Assembly: GCA_021604805.1 (NCBI GenBank)
Contig: BQJR01000003.1
Location: 434,001-498,000, forward strand
From: Planctomycetota bacterium
Lineage (GTDB): Bacteria > Planctomycetota > B15-G4
Direction of reading: 5' to 3'
DNA: 64,000 bases
Position 1 is the stretch's first letter, and each line of letters starts with the position of its first letter. The position numbers were made by a program, and so were the translations under genes. Positions 7,857 to 17,309 of the stretch are shown one piece after another. The notes below the pieces were generated by a model. It saw only the letters and a list, made by a program, of their open reading frames with translations. It was not told the DNA's origin and made no database searches.

Positions 7857-9116
7857 TCAGTCTTTCAACAGCTTCCGTCTCTCCGCGAGCGCGCGTCTCT
7901 GGATAGACATGCTCAGCACGTGTAGCGGTGCTTTCTGGCTCGCAGCGAGACCTGAGTCAGAGTCCAACCCGGCCTCCACCAAGCTGGCGCCCGATCCCAC
8001 CACACCGATATAGGGCACAAATCCGAGAATCGACAAGACGATCGAGCGAACCCTCTTGACCTTTCTCGCGTGACCAAGGGCGAGCGCCTCTCCATCTCGC
8101 AACGCCGAGATCGCATTTAATGTACTCGATTCTTTTGGTTCGGGGTCACGGAGCAGTCGAGCCAATCCTAGCCTCACACGCTTCGCCGCGTCTCCCTCTC
8201 TTAACTCAAGAACGGCCTCGAGAGAAAGCGCGTCTAGGTCAGGAAGTGGCACACCCATCGCACCGAGAACTCCCAGCGCTCCGCCTGCAGCCTCACGGCT
8301 GCGCTTCACAGCCGCCCGAGCCTCGACAAACGGGCGGAGATCGAATCGATCTGCCAAGCGCGCCGCCGGTAGGACCCTGTCAATATCCGAGACCGAAGTT
8401 AAAGCCCAGAGGGACGATCCGTGCGATGGACGGACCGGCCCAGCCCAAACCGGATTTGCCCGAAGATAGTGAGCACCACAACTAACATAAGTTGCAATAT
8501 AGAAACGCTCCGCCTCCCGCCTGGAGCGAAACAACGCTCGCAGGTGCGGCATGAACTGCAACCGCTCGACTGGCGGGTTGGTGAACATCATCTCAAAAAA
8601 GGCGCCCATGTCATCCCATCTCACCGAATCCTTCAGCACACGACGATTAGCGTCAGTGCTTAGCATTAGCGCAAACAGCCGCCGGATCAGGTGGTTACTT
8701 CGAGCATCGCTTAGGACTGGTGCGTCAACGCTAAATGGACGGGCAGCATCGTCGAGGGCCTCGGCAAGCGGCACGCGATCCCTCCACGTCAATCCCGGAG
8801 CGAAACGGTAGCCTCTGATCTGCTCGGCAAGCGGAGGCTCACCCTCTCGGACTTCCGGTCGAACGAGACCGGATCGCAAGAGATCGCGATTACCAAGCAA
8901 TAGCTGAGCGGTGTGGGTCGATCGAAGCGCAGATGTTGCACGCATGACCACCCCGTCGTGCAGCAAGAGCGCGGCCTTTAAGTCCCGCTCCATCCTCTGC
9001 GCGAGCTGTTCACCGGATAGACCTGAATGTCGCTGCGCAAGCGAGTCAGCAAGAGTGTAGTAGCTGAGCAAAGTGTCCCCCGTCGAATGGCACTGCTGCT
9101 TGGCGAAATCAGACAT
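7857..9116 (-). CDS. Orphan 419-residue protein with C-terminal hydrophobic segment
   Basis: I do not recognise a family. The product is mostly helical with many arginines and leucines. There is a hydrophobic, possibly membrane-inserted hairpin near residues 358-384 (VLSILGFVPYIGVVGSGASL) and a basic C-terminus (RRALAERRKLLKD). No signal peptide, nucleotide-binding motif or catalytic motif is apparent. The start ATG at 9116 gives MSDFAKQQ; a weak purine stretch precedes it. It is flanked by IS ends on one side and a family B IS on the other, and its codon use is less GC-rich than the core. Possibilities include a toxin-like or defence effector protein, but nothing in the sequence proves it. 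Confidence 0.7.
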   Translation of the reverse strand: MSDFAKQQCHSTGDTLLSYYTLADSLAQRHSGLSGEQLAQRMERDLKAALLLHDGVVMRATSALRSTHTAQLLLGNRDLLRSGLVRPEVREGEPPLAEQIRGYRFAPGLTWRDRVPLAEALDDAARPFSVDAPVLSDARSNHLIRRLFALMLSTDANRRVLKDSVRWDDMGAFFEMMFTNPPVERLQFMPHLRALFRSRREAERFYIATYVSCGAHYLRANPVWAGPVRPSHGSSLWALTSVSDIDRVLPAARLADRFDLRPFVEARAAVKRSREAAGGALGVLGAMGVPLPDLDALSLEAVLELREGDAAKRVRLGLARLLRDPEPKESSTLNAISALRDGEALALGHARKVKRVRSIVLSILGFVPYIGVVGSGASLVEAGLDSDSGLAASQKAPLHVLSMSIQRRALAERRKLLKD

Positions 9117-9376
9117 TCAACGAATGCCACGCCTGGATCATGAAATCCGAGTGCGTCGCCAGGGCTCACCCAAAGTGACCAAGAGAAGGCAAGCGTATCG
9201 AGATGCCAAGTTAGCGTCCGCGCCTTCGACCACGCAACCTCGTGGGGTCCATACACTCGACCGCGCCTTGCTAGGCCTGTGCCTCTCAGAAACTCCATTC
9301 GGCCTTCAAAGGCGTGTTCTAGGCATCCTCCCCGCCGCTGAGCGTGACTCGCCTGAGTGCGCGCTACGCTCCGCGG

Positions 9377-10408
9377 ATGACCATCACGGCACACCTGCTC
9401 GCGCTGCTGCGCACCGTCCTCCTCGATCGCCAGCGACTCGTCCTGGAGAACCTCGCGTTGCGCCAGCAAGTCGCCGTCCTCCGACGCGGAGTGAGGCGCC
9501 CGAGGCTCGAGGACCGAGACCCCATCTTCTGGATCCGGATGCTGAGGTTGTTGAGCACCGGGCGAGACACGCTCCACATCGTGCAGCCCGACACGGTGGT
9601 CCGGTGGCATCGAGCAGGCTGGCGAGCGTACTGGAGACGCAAGTCGAAGCCGCGCACGGTGGGCCGACCGTCGATCGGCTGGGAGCTCGTGACGCTCATC
9701 AAACGCATCTCGCGTGAGAACCCGCTTTGGGGCACGCCGCGGATCGCTGACGAGCTCGCTCTGCTCGGGCACGAAGTCGCCGAGGCCACCATCGACAAGT
9801 ATCGCGTGCGACACCTACCACCGGGCCGCGGGCAGAGCTGGTCGACGTTCCTGCGCAACCACATGGACGGGACGATCGCGTGCGACTTCTTCACCGTGCC
9901 CACGGCGACCTTCCGGAACCTGTTCGTGTTCGTGGTGCTTCACCACAGCTCGCGGCGCATCCTGCACGTGAACGTGACCGCGCACCCCACTGCGGAGTGG
10001 ACCGCGCAACAGCTCGTCGAGGCACTTGGCCACGAAGCGGCGCCCGAGGCCACACACCTCATCCGCGACCGCGACGGAATCTACGGGCACGTGTTTCAGC
10101 GCAAGGTGAACGCGCTCGGACTGGCCGACATCGTCACGCCAAAGGCGAGCCCGTGGTGCAACGGGTTCGTGGAGCGCGCGATTGGAACCATCCGGCGTGA
10201 GTGCACGGATCACATCATCGCGATTAACGAGCGTCACCTCAGTCGCGTGCTGCAAGAGTTCGTCGCGTACTACAACGCGGGGCGCTGCCACCAGGCGCTC
10301 GACGGCGATGCGCCGGAGCGGCGGCAACGCTGGTCACTCGACGTGGGCCACGTGAAGAGTCGCCCCGTGCTCGGCGGCTTGCATCACGTCTACACGCGCG
10401 CTGCGTGA
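9377..10408 (+). CDS. Integrase core (rve) domain transposase, family B (intact)
   Basis: The product has 343 residues from the ATG at 9377 (MTITAHLLALLRTVLLDR); an in-frame upstream start at 9344 gives a poorer N-terminus. The N-terminal helical part contains ENLALRQQVAVLRRG and QPDTVVRWHRAGWRAYW, then a linker NPLWGTPRIADELALLGH. The RNase H-like core holds Asp in IACDFFTV, Asp in LIRDRDGIYG and Glu in FVERAIGT. The protein ends VLGGLHHVYTRAA. The decayed copy at 3-631 is highly similar. The element ends are not securely located: sequence similar to the flank at 9240-9300 recurs at 19560-19630, which may be a shared left end. Confidence 0.88.
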   Translation: MTITAHLLALLRTVLLDRQRLVLENLALRQQVAVLRRGVRRPRLEDRDPIFWIRMLRLLSTGRDTLHIVQPDTVVRWHRAGWRAYWRRKSKPRTVGRPSIGWELVTLIKRISRENPLWGTPRIADELALLGHEVAEATIDKYRVRHLPPGRGQSWSTFLRNHMDGTIACDFFTVPTATFRNLFVFVVLHHSSRRILHVNVTAHPTAEWTAQQLVEALGHEAAPEATHLIRDRDGIYGHVFQRKVNALGLADIVTPKASPWCNGFVERAIGTIRRECTDHIIAINERHLSRVLQEFVAYYNAGRCHQALDGDAPERRQRWSLDVGHVKSRPVLGGLHHVYTRAA

Positions 10409-10584
10409 CACCGGCTGAGACGTTCAGTTAGCGCTTAAGATCCGCATCTCGACAACTCAGCAGTCGATTCCGCGCGCTGGACCGAGCAGTCGAGTCGAGT
10501 TCACGTACTCCCCGAGCATTCGCGACCGAAGTCGCACCGAGATTCCCACGTCGTGGAAGCTCGGTTCAAGTTTCTGGGACCCAC

Positions 10585-10763
10585 AACCCGGTTTTCTTCG
10601 ACGAGATACTCGATCATTCGTTGCTGCTCGCGATTCGCCCACCCAGCGACGGCGACCAACAGGACTCGCAACGGATAGAACTCGGCTGTCATTGCCTCAT
10701 CCTAGCGAGTCGTAACTCGTGGCTCGGAGCGAGGATGCGACGCGGCCGTTCGGTGGGACACTA
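10585..10763 (-). mobile_element. Right-end remnant of IS family A
   Basis: Bases 10585-10763 are nearly identical to 3950-4127, the right end of the complete family A element. They encode the first 36 or so residues of the transposase on the minus strand (start at 10692, MTADFYPLRVLL) and include the terminal GGGACACTA. The rest of the gene is missing; the frame runs into unrelated sequence at 10585. The remaining intergenic bases from 10409 to 10584 show nothing else. Confidence 0.85.
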
Positions 10764-10818
10764 CGCCCACAACAGTGTCCACCAAACCAGGGGAGGGGCG
10801 AGCAGATCTCAGTAAGCG

Positions 10819-13800
10819 TCAGGGCGAGTTCACAGAAACAGCTATCGACCCGCCCTCGAAGACGGCTACCGACTGCTCAAACACGATTTCCTCATTCACA
10901 GAGGCCCGTACGAGATATTTCCCCACCGGAACACCATCAAGCGTCAGGTGTTCACCGGGGCCGATTCCTCTCAGGCGCTTGCTGACTCGTGCGACAACTT
11001 CAGCGAGAACACTGCGCTGAAGTTCTGAGACAACGAGGTCGGTGGGAACGAGCTGAACAGCAAGCTCACCCCGGGGAAACGCTGAATCGACCGACAACTC
11101 GATCTGACCGCCACTGCTTAGACGGAGCCGCAGCTCTGCTCCCTTGCTCGTAAGGTCGAGGGCATGCACGAGGGGAGCGAATCCAGCGCGAACTACACGA
11201 AGAACAGCGCCATCACAGCCCTGGGGGATCAGCACCTCTGCCAATCCCAGTTCGTCGGAAGTTGACACCGCAAGGCTGAGAGCGCCGGCCCGATCGAACA
11301 GGCATCGCACCGAAGCCCCAGCAACGGACGCGCCCAAAACATCGACAAGAAGGACTCGAAGGTCGCGGTCTTCGCTGACGTCGAAGGCCACTCGGGAAGG
11401 GTTTGCGTCCACAACAGCAACTATCGTGCGACCCACATGATGATTTTGGCCATCACGCCCCATCCAGTCCAGCAGCGTCACGTCGTACCGTCCGTGCGGA
11501 AGGGCCTCGACACTCGCTGAAGACCCCTCCGCTTGAAGAGCAACATGTCGAGTGAGCCCGAGATGCGCAGGCTCACGGGAGATGAGCCGGAATCGGGCGG
11601 AAGCCCACTCCGAGGCTTCAAAGTCGATTCCCAAGCGCCCAGTTCCGCGATCCCAATGCACCGGAACATGCACCCCTCGGTCCACACGAAGGAGGGCAAA
11701 AACGACCTCAGCATCCCTCAATCCCTCGACTCTATACTCACCAGCCGGAATAGGTAGATTCTCAGGGGCATCGAACTCTCGTCGCTCGCACTCAATATCG
11801 ATGGAGCTGCCCTGGTCGGAGATGCCACTCACCCTCAGCTCGGTCACGAGTGGAGGCAAGACAAGCCAGCCCGGGTCCTCAACCAGAACGAGTGATGAGT
11901 CTTGAGTGTTATCGATCAGGCGTGACCGATGCGCGACGCGATATCGCACACCGCCCATCACTTCGAGTCGAGCAGCAACGGCATATGCCTTCCCCGATTT
12001 GATCGAGGGGGCTGCTTTCCCATCACCATCAGTCACAGCCTCCAAACGGGGGCTGTGAAGTGGTTCGCCGTCATCAGCCAATGACTGAAAGCTGATCGTA
12101 GCGCCTCTGGCCAACTCTCCCTGAGTGAAGAACACGGTCAACGTAATCGCCGCGACGGGCTCCAACTGCAAAGCGATCTGCTCTGCCCTGAAGTCGCCGG
12201 GCTCAGCCTGAATGGTTGCTGTTACGTAGCCATCCCTGCTTGCCGACAGATAGGTATTGCCCTCCCCAGGAGCGGGAATTCGAAAGAAACCATCAGATTC
12301 GGTGACGAACTCCGCGTCTTCAGCAAGCGAGAGTTCCGCAACGAGTGAGAAGAGAAGCGCATCTGCTTCGACGCTTTCTGAAGCCCGAATCGTCACGCCT
12401 TCAAGTGGAGCCCCCGACCGCGCGTCACGTACAATTCCAGTGAGGTACACGCTGGGTGCTGGCTCGATGAGGCCGACCGTTACTTCGCCACTCTTCACTT
12501 CAAACGGGCCGAAGGCTTGGGGTCTCGCGCCCTCGGATTGAACAACAACCCAATGGTCCCCCGAAGCGAGCTGATCGAGAACAAGACTACCCTTAGTAAT
12601 TTCGTGCTCAGCCAGTGGGACTGGACTCACTCCAATGTCTAAGAGTGCGTGCGACCGTTTGTCATTTCTCGGAAGTGAACCCGCTCGCAAGGCCTTGAAG
12701 TCGCCGACGATCTCAAGCTCAAGACGGCCGGGTCGCTCGAGTACGATGCGAACCTGCTTGTCGTGCGACGGTACGAGAACTCTCTCCGAAGGCACGAAGC
12801 CCTCCGCTTCGATGTGAACGCTGAGGTCGAGACCAACGCTTCGTTGCACGACAAACGGAGCGCCAGCTTCGTATCTTTGAGATTGCGACGTCACTTCGCG
12901 AACGCGTGCATTGAACTCCGAAACGTCTGCACCAGCAGAGTCCACGACATCGATACTGAGTTCGTCCGCGCGAGGCAGCTCAATCTCGACTTCGCCCCCT
13001 CTGGAGGGAAGCTCAACCACGCCAGAGCAAGGCACCCTCCCAGCTTGCCTAACAGTCCACTTCCGTCGGCCGGGGTTCACATCAAGAACTCGCACTTCAC
13101 CCCGAAGGTTCAACGGCATAGGCGAGCTGCCCCGCGTGTACTCGGTACCCAACCCTTCGAGCATCACCGTGGCCTGCGACGCGAGTTCCCCAAGACCTAC
13201 GACACGCACCAGGACGCTGGCACCGGGCGCTAGTTGCAGAACACCCACGTCAACAGTCTCACCGATCTCAGGTCCCTTCTCGATGTTGTGTTGAGCAGGT
13301 GCATATCCGTCCGCCAAGACATCGAGTCGCGTGGATCCCGGAAGCAAGCCGTGGACGGTGAACCGGCCGTCGACATCCGTCACACCTCGTTGCGTGTTAG
13401 CGGGATCAAACACACTCGGCAGTAGCCCCTCGGTCGCCGACTGCCTTCCGGGCCACTTCCGAGTTGCCTGCGCTCCGACAACGGCGCCACGAACGGGGCC
13501 CGATGGCCCACGCACAACACCAGATAGGGCGCCGCACTGACGAACTCGGATTGTTACAACTCCCGGCTGGTGCGACGGTATGATTGAAGTTCCTACGACG
13601 ATCCAAAGCGGGTCAAGACTTCGTAAGGACATCGGCGCCGCAACGACTGAGGGGACTCTCAGCTCTCCAAAGGCATCCGTCTTTCCCAGCGAGAGAATCG
13701 TTGGTAGCTTTTCCAAATCGTAGAGCGCTGAAGGGAGGTCAACTTGCGCTCCGAGGCGCAGGGCGACTGCGGGCGCTCCAGAGGCATCGCGAACTCTGAC

Positions 13801-14052
13801 AATCAGTCCCGAGGGGCTCAGATTGTTAGTCAACTGCTCCGGCTCGCTCGAAGGGAGCGACGAGCGATCGCTCTCGACGAAGAGCGCGCCAGCCTCCCGG
13901 TCGGCGACAGAAGCGCTCCGCTCTGAAGGATCGACCGGCCGCCCCGAGGGAAAGCGAAGTGCCTCCAAATCAAAAGCACCGAAAAACCAGAGCACCGCCC
14001 CCAAAACAAGAAGCAAAAAAATCACAAAAAACGCGAGCACCCTGCGACTCAT
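10819..14052 (-). CDS. Membrane-anchored protein with carboxypeptidase-regulatory-like repeats
   Basis: The product has 1077 residues. A single N-terminal TM segment (residues 5-26, VLAFFVIFLLLVLGAVLWFF) anchors it, and the remainder is predicted to face the periplasm. It contains several beta-sandwich segments of the carboxypeptidase D regulatory-like type, with the pattern variable loop, then DVDGRFTVHGLLPGSTRL and ESDGFFRIPAPGEG, followed by a YAPA/YVTA strand. Proteins of this layout are frequent in planctomycetes, usually with unknown roles at the cell surface. The ATG at 14052 is preferred over an upstream TTG because it begins the basic-plus-TM signal MSRR. It stands alone, and its composition is less GC-rich than the core genes. 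No enzymatic motif is seen. Confidence 0.8.
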   Translation of the reverse strand: MSRRVLAFFVIFLLLVLGAVLWFFGAFDLEALRFPSGRPVDPSERSASVADREAGALFVESDRSSLPSSEPEQLTNNLSPSGLIVRVRDASGAPAVALRLGAQVDLPSALYDLEKLPTILSLGKTDAFGELRVPSVVAAPMSLRSLDPLWIVVGTSIIPSHQPGVVTIRVRQCGALSGVVRGPSGPVRGAVVGAQATRKWPGRQSATEGLLPSVFDPANTQRGVTDVDGRFTVHGLLPGSTRLDVLADGYAPAQHNIEKGPEIGETVDVGVLQLAPGASVLVRVVGLGELASQATVMLEGLGTEYTRGSSPMPLNLRGEVRVLDVNPGRRKWTVRQAGRVPCSGVVELPSRGGEVEIELPRADELSIDVVDSAGADVSEFNARVREVTSQSQRYEAGAPFVVQRSVGLDLSVHIEAEGFVPSERVLVPSHDKQVRIVLERPGRLELEIVGDFKALRAGSLPRNDKRSHALLDIGVSPVPLAEHEITKGSLVLDQLASGDHWVVVQSEGARPQAFGPFEVKSGEVTVGLIEPAPSVYLTGIVRDARSGAPLEGVTIRASESVEADALLFSLVAELSLAEDAEFVTESDGFFRIPAPGEGNTYLSASRDGYVTATIQAEPGDFRAEQIALQLEPVAAITLTVFFTQGELARGATISFQSLADDGEPLHSPRLEAVTDGDGKAAPSIKSGKAYAVAARLEVMGGVRYRVAHRSRLIDNTQDSSLVLVEDPGWLVLPPLVTELRVSGISDQGSSIDIECERREFDAPENLPIPAGEYRVEGLRDAEVVFALLRVDRGVHVPVHWDRGTGRLGIDFEASEWASARFRLISREPAHLGLTRHVALQAEGSSASVEALPHGRYDVTLLDWMGRDGQNHHVGRTIVAVVDANPSRVAFDVSEDRDLRVLLVDVLGASVAGASVRCLFDRAGALSLAVSTSDELGLAEVLIPQGCDGAVLRVVRAGFAPLVHALDLTSKGAELRLRLSSGGQIELSVDSAFPRGELAVQLVPTDLVVSELQRSVLAEVVARVSKRLRGIGPGEHLTLDGVPVGKYLVRASVNEEIVFEQSVAVFEGGSIAVSVNSP

Positions 14053-14207
14053 AAAAATCCAAATCAATGCACGATAAAGAAATGTATGTAATATGAGTCG
14101 CGCGCTCTAGCATCGCGCCTGAAGCGCACGACTCAAACCTCCACAGCTCAGCTCAATAGCGAGTTAGCGCTGACGCGAATGGCGGATTCATCTAGTGTGT
14201 TAAAAAA

Positions 14208-14735
14208 CTATGGATTTGCACGCAACCACTGGGAGAACCCGGTCCCCATCGACTGCACAATGTCAACGGCAAGCTCTGGGTCGAGGATCCCTGCAGCAAT
14301 TTCCTCTTCTGTAAACATGGGGCCACCACCCGGCCCCCCAGAGGGTGCCTGCGGTCCATTGAGCCAGTCAATGAAATCGCCCAGCACATCATTGATGTTC
14401 TCGGGTAGCGTTTCTGTAATCCCACCAATGATTGCTTCGGCAAGCTCCAGGCCGATTACCACAGCCGCGCCTTCCTCAGAAACGGTTCCGATATCAGATG
14501 AAACGGGCGTCATATTATCCGGAACCAACCAATCAGGCACCTGAATCGGATCGATGATGTTGACGCCTGAATTATCGACTGTCATGGTCCCGTCCGCGTC
14601 GAGAGTAACTGTCACATCTACGTCAAACCACAACCCGATGTCGACCTCACCCGTGATTGTAACTTTCGTATCCGCTGCTACAGACGCCGAAAGCATGCCA
14701 ATAGTCAATACGCAAAAAACGATGCTCTTTAACAT
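14208..14735 (-). CDS. Small secreted acidic hypothetical protein
   Basis: The product has 175 residues with a clear signal peptide (MLKSIVFCVLTIGMLSASVAA, cleavage after ADT-). GGGGGA lies 4-9 bases before the ATG. The mature part is strongly acidic, with a repetitive beta-like start (KVTITGEVDIG, VDVTVTLDADGTMTVDNSG). A Gly/Pro linker (APSGGPGGGP) precedes a helical C-terminus. I do not recognise a family. The base composition is among the lowest in G+C in the window, which suggests recent acquisition. It might pair with the large surface protein gene upstream of its own 3' side, but they are separated by about 150 bases and no operon is evident. Confidence 0.7.
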   Translation of the reverse strand: MLKSIVFCVLTIGMLSASVAADTKVTITGEVDIGLWFDVDVTVTLDADGTMTVDNSGVNIIDPIQVPDWLVPDNMTPVSSDIGTVSEEGAAVVIGLELAEAIIGGITETLPENINDVLGDFIDWLNGPQAPSGGPGGGPMFTEEEIAAGILDPELAVDIVQSMGTGFSQWLRANP

Positions 14736-15550
14736 ACGTCCCCCAGAAGGAAATGATCAGTACACCCTCGCCACTAGGAGAGGGTCTCATCAAGCAATAC
14801 CACACTTAGGAAGGACGTTGTCTTCAAAAAAACCGAGTGGTAGACCGGAGCTAGCCGGGGCGAGCCTGGCTCTCTGCCTCCCGGTGCCGATGAGCAGTCA
14901 GGGTTCAGCGGTCAGCGCATCGGTCCCCCTTGGACCGTCGCCGCGGTAGCGCGAGTTGCGCGGTTCGGGAAGACACTGGCGGCACGAGGCAACGTGCGGG
15001 ACAGCGGAACGACAAGTCCGCGATTAGCGAGCGTCCGAGCACCGCTGGCCCGATGCTGAAGAACATGATCGCACTCCGCGCTGAGCTCGCGCCGCTCGTA
15101 GCCGGTTCACCGAGCGTGGGCTATGGTCGCTGCTGCGGGCGCCCGGCTGCTGGCTGCTTCTCCCACCTGACTCCCTTGTGGCAGCCGGGCGTCCACTTCC
15201 AGCGCACGTGCGAGCGGACGTACCACAGCCCCGCCCCAAGCCGGGTATAGGGCCACTCACCGTCATTACCGCGCGGCGGGTACATCAGCACAGAGACCAC
15301 GCCCAGCCGAGTATTGGTGCGGGTCGGATCTTTGCGTTCCGGAGATCACGGCGACGAGCGCCTAGTATTTTTTGTGAACGCCGGGGAACCGCTTCACGCC
15401 TTGCAGTGCTGACACGCCATACGGCCTCGATGTATGAAACCACGAGGCCTTATGGCCCAACGAACACCCCGCCGGCCACTACGTGCGGGTGAGATAAGAA
15501 CCTCAAGGAGCACCAGACATGACATCACGCGTATTGTCCTGGATCATCGC
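14736..15550. other. Gene-free stretch with a decayed pair of IS family C ends
   Basis: No credible gene. At 14838 a degenerate left end (TGGTAGACCGGAGCTAGCCG, then GGGCGAGCCTGGCTCT) matches the family C left ends at 2717 and 19671 in most positions. At 15308-15322 a partial right end reads CGAGTATTGGTGCGG. Together they could delimit a decayed element of about 480 bases. Nothing resembling the transposase is left between them. Confidence 0.45.
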
Positions 15551-15554
15551 CATG

Positions 15555-15760
15555 ACCTTCCCCCGGTTTGACGGACACCTCACTTACGGTCACTCTGACC
15601 GAGGAGGCAACGATGACCCGCAGACCGAGACGACGTTTCACCGCTGAGCAAAAGGCCGAGGCAGTGAGGTTGGTGTCGGAGACGAGCAATCTCAGCCAGG
15701 TCGCGCGCGACCTGGACATCACTCGCTCCTCGCTGGTGGAGTGGGTGCGCACACTCAGGC
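15555..15760 (+). pseudogene. Truncated IS3-type orfA transposase with its left end
   Basis: CCCGGTTTGACGGACACC near 15556 resembles the left terminal repeat of IS3-group elements. GAGGAGG at 15600 precedes ATG 15613. The frame reads MTRRPRRRFTAEQKAEAVRL and then SNLSQVARDLDITRSSLVEWV, a typical IS3/IS911 OrfA helix-turn-helix domain. Similarity stops at about residue 47 (15755); after that the frame is unrelated. OrfB is absent. Confidence 0.8.
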
Positions 15761-16170
15761 GGTTACGCTCACTCTGTAATGCAGCATCCTCACGGAACGC
15801 TGATTCCCCACGCGCGACGCCAGGCCAATCTCTTTCTTCCCGCGAGGCTTTGACGAACGTCGGTTCATGCCGCCGTCGCCAACACGAGTCGCCGACACGC
15901 GCGCAGCCGGGTCGCGTCAAGCTTCGCGCCGCACAGCTACACAGCGAACGAGATGCCCTCCGCTGCGACTGCAGCAGCGCTCGAACTCGTGTGTTCGATG
16001 GCCGAAGCGCGAAAAGCTGCCTGAGCGAGAGCCCGATGCGAGTCGAGTGGCAACTGTACGTGCCCCACCACCAACGTCGGTGAACGTCGGCGTGCGTTGT
16101 CGGGATATCTCAGTTTCGCTGGCCGATCTGACTCCCACATCCCGCTACCTGCTGTAGCGAGGGGCGTTCC
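15761..16170. other. Unassigned sequence between two IS fragments
   Basis: I see no gene or RNA. The open frames are the usual long high-GC frames without ribosome sites or protein-like composition. Confidence 0.4.
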
Positions 16171-16350
16171 CACGCAATCAACGAGTCTCAGAAGCCTGAA
16201 GCGGAACTCGCCCGAGCGACGCCGGCGAGCCACGCGTGCTCCCCCGGATCTCCGCGCCGAGCCCGTCCTCGGAGGGCTGCATCATCGCTACTGCGCGGCT
16301 GGCTGAACTGCGCCGGAACGAGGTCCTGGCAAGTATTGGAGTACTTCAGG
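16171..16350 (+). pseudogene. C-terminal remnant and right end of IS family C
   Basis: The frame ending at 16306 reads RNSPERRRRATRAPPDLRAE and then PVLGGLHHRYCAAG-stop. This is the end of an integrase-type transposase (compare PVLGGLHHVYTRAA-stop at 10408). It is followed by the family C right end CAAGTATTGGAGTACTTCAGG at 16330-16350. The catalytic domain is missing. Confidence 0.75.
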
Positions 16351-16449
16351 TGTGCTCACTCTCGATCGAGGTGGTGAAGCACACCCTTCGATTCCCAGCA
16401 GCGCACCGCTCTCTATAGTGCAGGTTTCCCGAATCGAGGGGGCAGTCCC

Positions 16450-16950
16450 ATGACAACTCGCAGCTTTGCTTGGCCGTTCCTGGCAGCGGTACTCGTCGCC
16501 ATCGCGACGCTGATGCTCTTCTCCAGCATGGCGCCACAGGGCGTGTTCGGACCCAGGCCGCAGGTAGCTGGCCCTCAGTACCCAGTACTGGGCCTCATCG
16601 GCGGCCACGCCACAATCGCTGGCATCCCCGCTCCGAGTCAGATGCACCGGGTCGTCGAGGGCTCACCATTCACAGTGCCTGCGGGGAAGCTCTTTGTCGT
16701 CACGGGCTTGGGCAGCACTGGGTACACCCTGCAAGCAACGTCATCGAAGCGCGTGCAGGCGTTCGTCAATGGCACTCCGGCGCTCGCCGCGTTGATGACG
16801 GACTGGGCCGGTGGAGGTTCGTATGCCGGAGGCGGGCCAGCAATTCCCGCAGTACCGCCAGGTTTTGTCGTCGCGGAAGGCGAAACAGTCAGTGTCGAGG
16901 ATCCCTCCATCGATGCTGGGGTTGTCCTCGGGTACCTCGCCGACATCTAG
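16450..16950 (+). CDS. Secreted or membrane-anchored small hypothetical protein
   Basis: The product has 166 residues. GAGGGGG lies 8-13 bases upstream of ATG 16450. The N-terminus is a signal peptide or anchor (AWPFLAAVLVAIATLMLFSS, residues 7-26). The rest looks like a small beta-sandwich with a conserved-looking SPFTVPAGKLFVVTGLG segment (residues 72-88) and a second EGETVSVEDPS segment near the C-terminus. Short exported proteins with a VPAGKxFVxTG motif are, to my knowledge, common in planctomycetes and uncharacterised. It is isolated between IS remnants, 100 bases after a family C right end. Confidence 0.7.
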   Translation: MTTRSFAWPFLAAVLVAIATLMLFSSMAPQGVFGPRPQVAGPQYPVLGLIGGHATIAGIPAPSQMHRVVEGSPFTVPAGKLFVVTGLGSTGYTLQATSSKRVQAFVNGTPALAALMTDWAGGGSYAGGGPAIPAVPPGFVVAEGETVSVEDPSIDAGVVLGYLADI

Positions 16951-17010
16951 CGGAAGGCGACCACGGCACCCTATCTGGATTGGGGCGAGAAGGCCGCTCC
17001 TCGTGGCGCA

Positions 17011-17223
17011 CTGCCACGACAGCGACAACATCATCGCCCTCGGCCCCGCCACCTCGAGCGCGTACTCCGCGAGTACGTCGCGTACTACAACGAGTGCCGC
17101 ACGCACCTCAGCCTGGATCGAAACTCGCCGGAGCGAAGAGTGCGGCTGTCGCGGGCTCCCCCCAGGCTCCATGCACGACCCGTGCTCAGGGGCTTGCACC
17201 ATCGCTACGAGCCCGCGGCATGA
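17011..17223 (+). pseudogene. C-terminal remnant of IS family C transposase
   Basis: The frame ending with TGA at 17221-17223 reads RHLERVLREYVAYYNECRTH, LSLDRNSPERRVRLSRAPPR and PVLRGLHHRYEPAA. This matches the end of the integrase-type transposases (compare RHLSRVLQEFVAYYNAGRCH in the intact family B gene). The upstream catalytic part is gone; the preceding 60 bases after the secreted-protein gene show nothing recognisable. Confidence 0.8.
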
Positions 17224-17309
17224 CGGCCGGATGAGTATTGGTGCACCACAGGCCTGCACCATCGCTACGAGCCTGCGGCATGACTGCCGGATGAGTTTTG
17301 GTGCACCAC
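17194..17309 (+). repeat. Two tandem copies (60-base period) of an IS C right end
   Basis: Bases 17194-17249 and 17254-17309 are nearly the same. Each holds the last codons of the transposase (HHRYEPAA-stop), then GCCGGATGAGT and TTTGGTGCACCAC (TATTGG in the first copy). The tandem arrangement suggests a duplication or repeated insertion at the same point. Confidence 0.8.

Noticed and set aside
15613..16083. The complete open frame from 15613 as one gene
   Set aside because: Only the first 47 codons resemble IS3-type OrfA; the remainder is unrelated, composition-driven open frame after the truncation.
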